Part shown: positions 57,756 through 64,000 of the stretch, one piece after another
Layout: each line of letters starts with the position of its first letter
Numbering within the stretch: the stretch's first letter is position 1
Assembly (NCBI GenBank): GCA_021234155.1
Contig: JAJEKV010000094.1
Location: 498,284-562,283 of the forward strand
DNA from: Isoetes taiwanensis
Lineage: Eukaryota; Streptophyta; Lycopodiopsida; Isoetales; Isoetaceae
Direction: 5' to 3'
Length of the DNA stretch: 64,000 bases
Made by a program: the position numbers and the translations under genes
Notes under the pieces: model-generated
The model's database searches: none
Told to the model about the DNA's origin: nothing
Seen by the model: the letters and a program-made list of their open reading frames with translations, nothing else

Positions 57756-58120
57756 AATGGATAGGTCTATAAGTTGCATCACCTGAAATCTCCAGGGAAT
57801 TAATAGTATCATCAAGAGGGAGCGTTAAAGGTATGTATTCGCTCTTAACCCCCGACATTCTTTTTCTTCAGAGCATAAGATTCACGATTTTCAGCATGAA
57901 TCTATAACTAGAAAGACTCTCCCTAATGGGTACATTTTATGGTCCATTCCTGCTCAGGAGTCTTCTGCAGGCATTGCCATCATTTGGAGAGATGATCTTA
58001 ATCTAACCGACCCTTTATATGGTTAGTGATAGAGAGGGTAGGTGGCAGATTCGAGATGTAACATGAAAAAGTGAGGTTAGCTTTTGTCAACATCTATGCT
58101 TATAATAACCCCGATAGGAT
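57756..58120 (+). pseudogene. LINE-2 endonuclease start, degraded
   Basis: Starting at ATG 57756 (MDRSISCIT then a stop, then NLQGINS), with II.RER.KVCI and EHKIHDFQHES-type phrases up to about 57905, collinear with the LINE-1 endonuclease start. Numerous stops and shifts follow. The GGDFN-equivalent region is not clearly kept (MGGTNEYMRNKNF near 58178). Confidence 0.75.
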
Positions 58121-60216
58121 TAAGGTTTGACTAAAGTCAAGAACAGCTTTGATAATATTGATTATGATGAATGTATCATGGGAGGTACCAATGAATACAT
58201 GAGAAATAAAAATTTCAAGCCTCCCACGCCCCAAGAGAGAAACATATGGAATAACCTCTTGCAAAATCCCATCACATTCTTTAGCTAGAACTAAGCCTAC
58301 CGATTTTAGTTGACGATAAAAGGGTGGACCCCATTTGGTGCTTACATGATAGATTCTACATCTCAAAAACCTTTGGAATAACAACAACAGAGTGGAGAAC
58401 ATGAAAGGTTATACCGCCTGACCATTTCCCCTAAGATTATTATCTCGCCCCAAGATCGCAACAGAAAAGAAAAAACTTTACTTTTAAGTTAAATACCACC
58501 TTCTCGATCACACCGATTTCATGATTAAACCCGTGAGGTGCTAGATAGATATCCAAAGCCCTTTGGGCAATTCTCGTTGATGGATTGGTGGGTAAGAGCT
58601 TCAAGGCAATTAAAAATTGGCTAAAAGAATGGGGAAGGAAATTCACAATGTAAGATGGCCAATCTTAAGAATCTTAGGGGATCTTTCCCTCGTGTCTCGT
58701 GGGATCAACAGAGCAAATCAGAAGGAAATTGAGAAAGAGGAAATCGATTGCCAGAGGTTGAAGCTCAAATCCAAAATTTGGGGAAATCAAGGAGGATGAG
58801 AGGTGTAATTCCAAATTTTTTTTCACTAAGGCTAAGGGTAGAGCTAAGAAAACCATATTTATGAGATTATGGTTGGGATGATCTTATCTCAAATGAAGAG
58901 GAAATTAAGAAGGTCACGCCACCACTTCACTAATGTTATGGGTACCAATCAAGACCGGCCAACCCGCACTATGTTTAACTTTATTAATCTCCAAGCAAAG
59001 GTTAGTAATGAGCATAATAGGGAACCGAGAAATGTTTTCAAAGAATATTGAGTTGTATCATACAACCAAGGAAATGGAGAATGGCAAGACTCCCCGACCT
59101 CGATGGTCTCACGGCTGAGTTTTTCAAGAAAGCATGGCCTATCCTTGGTGACAAGATCACAAGTTTAGCAAATGAATTGACAACGTAAAATGTCCGATGC
59201 TAGAATTAATACTAGCCTCATTGCTTTTATCCCAAAGAATGATATGCCAAGTAGCTTTTAGACTACGCACCTATCTCTCTCTAATGTGATCTATAAGATC
59301 ATCTCAGTTCCATTGTCGCTAGACTCAAGCCTAGTTCCTCACAATTGGCCTATCCGAGGGACGTATATTTTGGATAATGTGGTTACAAATTATTTTAGGA
59401 CTGAATCATTAAAAGATTCGTGGCAAGATATTGCCCTCATTAAGCCTGGATGTTACAAAGGCTTTTTGATATGGTAAGTTGGAATTTTCTCGCCCCATCG
59501 CTAAAAGGTTTTGGTTTCTTTGAAGAGGTAATTAATATCTTTTATGCTATCTTAAATAACTCTCGATCCTCCGTTTTATCAATGGTGAGTGCAGCCCTTC
59601 TTCCCCTTAAAAGGGTGTGAAGCGTGGCTGTCCCTTAGCCCCCTTTTTATTTCTAATTGTCATGGAAGCTTTGCATAGCGTAATTTGAGGAGGCCAAGAA
59701 CACTAATATGATCCAAGGACTCTCTCTACCACCCCACAATAATATTACAGTCAAATTTAAATGGGCACTTTGCATTTACACTTTTCTCATGGTCTCTATG
59801 GATGCAAATTTGATTTTAAATACTCAAACTATTCTCGATCGGGCTGGAGTAGCCTCTGGATGTAAGATTAACCTGACTAAAATCAAGGGTGATGGCAAGA
59901 AATCAGGTAAAGGGAGTGCAAACAAATGCCCTCCCTGGACTCTAAGTATGACCCCCACTCTTAAATCAAAGATTCTTGGTATTCCCTTTGCTATTAGGAG
60001 TAGTCCCTCCGATATCCGGGAGGGTATAATTGACAAGTTTCGTGAGAAAAAGTTGATAGCTTAAACTCTAAGTATTTGTCTAAAAATGGTAGGGCTATCA
60101 TAGCTAACTTTGTTATCTCTTCTTCTCATGTTTACCAATCTTCTCGCTATCCTTGCTCCTAAGAAAGTCTCATCTAAGCTTCAAGGTATAATTGAAGGTT
60201 TATTTCCCGGGTCAAA
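58121..60216 (+). pseudogene. LINE-2 endonuclease end and reverse transcriptase, degraded
   Basis: Recognisable RT phrases in shifting frames: KEMENGKTPRPRWSHG (about 59070), TSLIAFIPKNDMP (about 59210), RGTYILDNV (about 59358), LRRGVKRGCPLAPF-like (about 59610), and SMDANLILNTQTILDRAG plus ASGCKINLTKIKG (59790-59890). At 59769-59780 the place of the catalytic FADD reads FAF then T: both aspartates are missing. The copy is therefore dead at the active site as well as by frameshifts. Confidence 0.85.
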
Positions 60217-61251
60217 ACAAAGATGTTGGACACCGTGTCCATGGAAGAGTGTTGCAAGAAAAAAAAAGTCGGTGGTCTAGGTGTCATTAATATTGAGAAG
60301 GTGGGATTGCACTTACTACCAAGTATTTTTACAAAGTCGCCTATGGTCTTATCAAGCATCCTATCTCGATTATCATCCAAAGACTATATTAATAAGTGCC
60401 ACCCTTTTGGTCGAGACAAATTAAAATGCACCTTCCCCACTCCATTTATTTTCCTTTTACCGCTCCTAATTCTACTCCCTCGGTATTTTAAAGAAATGGA
60501 TTAAAGCCCGATTCAAAGTTAGAGGTATGTATACTTGGAAGGAAGGCTTATTGATGGATCGCATTTCATTTTCTCGAATCGCCCCGACACTAACAATGGG
60601 AACCCGTGGTTAGCCTATCATTTTCCGTGATCAGGTTAAAAATGGAGTCTTAAAGGCATCATTTATGTGCACAATATGTTCAATGACCGTGGGCCGATTC
60701 CATTCAAAACTCTCCTTTGGTCGATGAAGGAGAGGATCAGAACTTCCTCAGACAACAACATTTGTATCACTTTGACTTATGGTATTTGGTCCATTGATGG
60801 AATTAACTGGAATCATAATGGGTTGCTGAATTTTACAGTTAGAAAAGCTTACAGGCATCTCATGAGGAATCAAGAAATCACCATCCATAGAATGTGGCAT
60901 ACCGACTGTGATGTATGCATCAAGAAACTTACTTTCATGTGGTCCAGCCCTATTTATCCTAAAATCAAGTCGCTTATTGGCAACTCGCACATGGCCCCGG
61001 CTACAAACAAGAAGAGACAGAGACTCCATATGGCTGACTCGGATATTTGCATCAGATGTATGGCTAACAGGAAGATGAGGACCATTTATTCAAAACCCGT
61101 GATCCGGGCCGAAAGTGGATTCCCGGATTTAGCCTCGACATACTTGGGATATGATCTTCTTTCTCTTAATTCCCTCGATTTCTTTTCCCCCACCAACCCA
61201 ACCGACCGAGAATCTACATCCTCCTATGGAGGATTTGGAAAGGAGAAATGA
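60217..61251 (+). pseudogene. LINE-2 ORF2 C-terminal region
   Basis: 60223-60504 matches the LINE-1 connector (MEECCKKKKVGGLGVINIEK, CHPFGRDKLKCTFP). After a break, 60667-61251 (194 codons) covers the zf-RVT region: WSIDGINWNHNGLLNFTVRK, TFMWSSPIYPKIKSLI, ADSDICIRCM. Only the first Cys pair (C-x2-C) of the zinc knuckle remains; the HLF..C part of LINE-1 is replaced. Downstream to 61864 is the 3' untranslated part, with weak similarity to the LINE-1 3' end. Confidence 0.88.
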
Positions 61252-61887
61252 ATTTGTTTTCACTATGAAATTATCAACCCGAGGGAGTGATAAAACGCAT
61301 CAAATATGATGTTGATTGATTATTGAAGGATTATCAAACTAATGGCCCTTTTAATTGCAGGAATAATGTTCGTACCGATGAGGAGAATTAAGTGGAAGAA
61401 AATCAACTGAGGCAAACAGGGAGTGGACCGTGCTATTCGCTCACCCAATACACTCGCATGAAGAACCCCTCAGATGTGCAACCGCCGGCGCGACCAAAAC
61501 TATAATATCGATCGCTTTGATCCGCAGCCAAGGATGCTAAGGGAGATATAATCCGGCTAAAGTGGTCTTGTATATGTATGTTCTCCGCACCCCCTCAAAG
61601 ACGTAGGTCAAGGGAAGAGGAAGGAAAACTACTAATCTTAACCTCGATCGGGTTTCTAAGTGGAGAATTCTTATCCGTTGGAACAAGATATCACACCCAA
61701 AGACTATTTAAAGACTTAATCTATCTATTTTTATAATATTTTTTTTGATTTTTAATCGAGGGATCCTTGCCCTCCTTTCTATTATCTAAGTTAAACTTCC
61801 TCAGAAAAGTTTTTTCTCTCAGACTCCATATTTATACTTTAATATACATATACCGACTTCAATAAAAAAAAAAAAAACCGATCTTTG

Positions 61888-63990
61888 TATAATATATTTT
61901 CAAAGAAAATGACATCTCAATTTATAATCACCGCCTTTTGTTTGGATCATAGAGCCTATACCCTTTTGATTCTTTATCGTGATCCAACAAATATATGTTT
62001 CTTTTACTTCTATCATCCAATTTTGATATCTTATCATCTATTACCTTTGAAATATGCCAAACAACCAAAAGCTTTAAAGTCTTTTACCATTGACGCTTTT
62101 GCCGGCCCATAACTCATCCGATCTCGACCATTCAGGGATGTGCTTGAGATCTTATTTTGAATATAGAACGCGGTGGTATTTACAGCTTTTGCCCATAAGA
62201 AATTTGGAAGACCTGCATGCTTTAACATAGCCCGAGATGCTTCCATTACCGCTCAATTCTTTCTTTCAGAGACACCATTCTCACCAGGAGTACCTCCGCA
62301 AGTCAACCAGCTTTTGATTCATGTTTCTAAACAAAACCTTTTAAATTCATTTGATAAGTACTCTCCCCTCTATCCGATCTTTAAACATTTTAATTTAGCA
62401 CCTGCTTTAATGCCTCGACTTCAGAAGATAGGCTTTAAATGAGTTGAGCACCCCACTTTTATGAGTTAAGAAGTACCACTTAGCTTTTCTTGTATAGTCA
62501 TCAATAAATGACACAAAATAGTATTTTCCACTAACACTTAACTCTCATAGGTCCACATACATCCTAATGCACTAGGGCTAATTTTTCATTTACCCGCTCA
62601 CTCTTCATAGGAAAAGGCTTTCTACTTTGTTTGCCCAACATACATCCATGACACAAAGCGCTTCCCTCACTATTATCTATAAAGTCCAAACCGTCCAGTA
62701 ACTTGTGCCTTTTCATAAAAATTATATTTTTCAAGTTCGTGTGGCCTAATCTTTGATGCCACAATTCCATTGAGTTTTCCTTTCCAACTTCACTTGATAA
62801 AATATTTATACTTCTAGGACAAAGCTCAAAACGATTTCCAATTCTTTTTGCATACAATACTATTTTTCCATTATCATGAACTATACACATATGCTTGTCA
62901 AACAAGACTTTATAATTTTTATCAACTAAATCTCCTACACACAATACATTATTAATGGTAATAATTTTTCCATCTTCTCCTATGAGCTCTAACACACCAC
63001 AAGCTTCTACATTTTGCTTTTCTCCATTAGCCATATGCACACATCCGAGCTTACTAGTTTCAAGCTTTCTTAAAATTTGTGAACTTTGCATCACGGATTT
63101 TTCAGCCCGTAATCTATAACCAATGTGGTTAGAAATATTTTCATCACATAAATTTGACAAAGCATATGACTTTACCTCCTCCTCGAATTTCTTCTCGATA
63201 CGTAACCTATAGTCGCCTTTGAAAAGGTAACACTTCGACGACCTCTACTAGAAGATCCCCTAAAGTTTCCACGCCCTTCTTTCCCTTTTTGTACACATAT
63301 TGGCTAGATGACCAGCCCTCCTCCTAAGCATAGCATGAACGCTCGATTCTAGTGTAGGCTTGGCTTAATGTGTCCAGCTTCTCCACAACCATAACACATT
63401 ACATCCTTTCTCGCCTCTTCCTCTTCCAAAATACAATATATTATCTCCCCTTGATCATAATTTCTTCTTGCTTCTCTTTATGCACTTTCAAATTTGTAAT
63501 ACTTATAGCTTCTTCTTTAGTTCTAGCCATCGTATAATTAAAGATGCAATATTTTCATCATATGCAAAGAAATACATCTAAGATATAAAGAATTTTTATT
63601 GACGTAAAGAGGCTAAAGACCTTCTAAATCCATAAATATTCCATCCTTTTTATCAAATAACTCAACCAGATCTTGACCACTTTCATATTTCAACATTCTT
63701 AATTTTTGTTCCAGCTTTATGTCTCCTAGATGCGCTAACTGCTCATATTCATTTAACAAATACCGCCACATATCTCGTGGATCCATACTATGAATTGACG
63801 CTTATAATACCATAACCAAGCTTTGAAATGATAATACCTTTTGCTTGGCTAAATCTTTTGCAAAGATCCTTTGCGTACTTTTGCCGATTCCACAGATACC
63901 TCCAAATTTTGACGATTCTCCGCAGCCTTCATTCTTCATAGTTACCCGTGATTTGCTTCGGGCCAGGATGATTGCACTAAATCCCACAAA
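61888..63990 (-). pseudogene. Copia-3 Gag, protease and integrase part
   Basis: From the right edge inward on the minus strand: gag start (MGFSAIILARSKSRVTMKNE, 63987) with DPRDMWRYLLNEYEQLA (about 63785); a decayed CCHC region (about 63410-63290); an intact 198-codon block 63160-62564 with protease-distal and pre-integrase sequence (NNVLCVGDLVDKNYKV, LWHQRLGHTNLKNI, CHGCMLGKQSRKPFPMKS); then the end of integrase (MEASRAMLKHAGLPNFLWAK, 62246-62034) and ESKGYRLYDPNK (about 61965). The DDE core between 62564 and 62246 is shortened and broken. The sequence continues across the LINE-2 insertion into the RT part at 55301. Confidence 0.9.
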
Positions 63991-64000
63991 ATTCTCCGCT

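Larger units (their letters stand above)
55317..61872 (+). mobile_element. L1-like LINE of about 6.5 kb (LINE-2), nested in Copia-3
   Basis: Plus strand, flanked by a 15-bp target duplication and ending in a poly(A) (within 61864-61877). It carries a 5' leader, ORF1 region (55378-57500), endonuclease (57756 on), RT and zf-RVT parts. It appears complete at the 5' end, unlike LINE-1. It shares GGLGVINIEK, NKCHPFGRDKLKCTFP and the endonuclease start with LINE-1. Frames are intact at 55434-56250 and 60217-61251 but heavily broken between. Confidence 0.93.
53065..64000 (-). mobile_element. Ty1/copia LTR retrotransposon Copia-3, split by LINE-2, runs off the right edge
   Basis: Its 3' LTR is 53065-53537. 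The internal region runs from 53538 to the right edge, with LINE-2 occupying 55317-61887. On the minus strand, from the edge inward: gag, CCHC region, protease-distal part, pre-integrase, integrase, [LINE-2], RT, RNase H, polypurine-like GGAATAGAAGA, LTR. The 5' LTR lies outside. The base 5-mer left of the LTR is cttgg and should recur beyond the 5' LTR. The RT is related to Copia-1 but clearly another family. Confidence 0.92.

Overview
The window reads as repeat-rich nuclear DNA of a land plant. The evidence is Ty1/copia elements with a plant-type initiator-Met primer site, plant-type L1-like LINEs with a C-terminal zinc-knuckle (zf-RVT) domain, a PLS-class pentatricopeptide-repeat (PPR) remnant carrying the hallmark IDMYAKCGSL, AT-rich spacers, tRNA-derived SINE-like promoters and numerous microsatellites. 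The PPR style and heavy nesting would suit a large genome such as a fern or gymnosperm, but I cannot fix the lineage. I see no rRNA, functional tRNA, CRISPR or prokaryotic-style operon.

Layout: 1-740 holds two minus-strand ATG-starting ORFs, each behind a copy of the same TATA/5'-leader segment; the second has a TPR-like motif. 3238-10113 is a degenerate tandem array split by a nearly complete copia element (Copia-1, 3294-8828, perfect 5-bp target duplication). 10330-15850 is a coding-like minus-strand stretch interrupted by a second copia (Copia-2, 10707-15471, 5-bp target duplication). 16560-17440 is a PPR pseudogene. 17600-34500 is mostly non-coding: palindromic 'aaaccctt' repeats, local duplications, microsatellites, a 700-bp pyrimidine tract and copies of a short repeat with a pentanucleotide tail.

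34558-39453 is a 5'-truncated L1-like LINE on the minus strand (LINE-1, 12-bp target duplication) with an internal duplication. 41600-42480 is a fragment of a different LINE reverse transcriptase. 48821-52063 is an LTR element with no pol genes, which no ORF reveals; its LTRs, gypsy-like primer site and polypurine tract identify it. 53065 to the right edge is a third copia (Copia-3, minus). A 6.5-kb LINE of the same family as LINE-1 (LINE-2, 55317-61872, plus strand, poly(A), 15-bp target duplication) is nested inside it.

Nearly all protein-coding capacity is transposon-derived and most of it is broken. The best preserved reading frames are the two halves of Copia-1 Gag-Pol, a 390-codon LINE-1 C-terminal ORF and parts of Copia-3 pol. 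Host coding signal is weak and fragmentary. The main value of the window is its insertion history (nesting, target duplications, two non-autonomous families) and a possible context-specific pattern of sequence change or error described in the findings.
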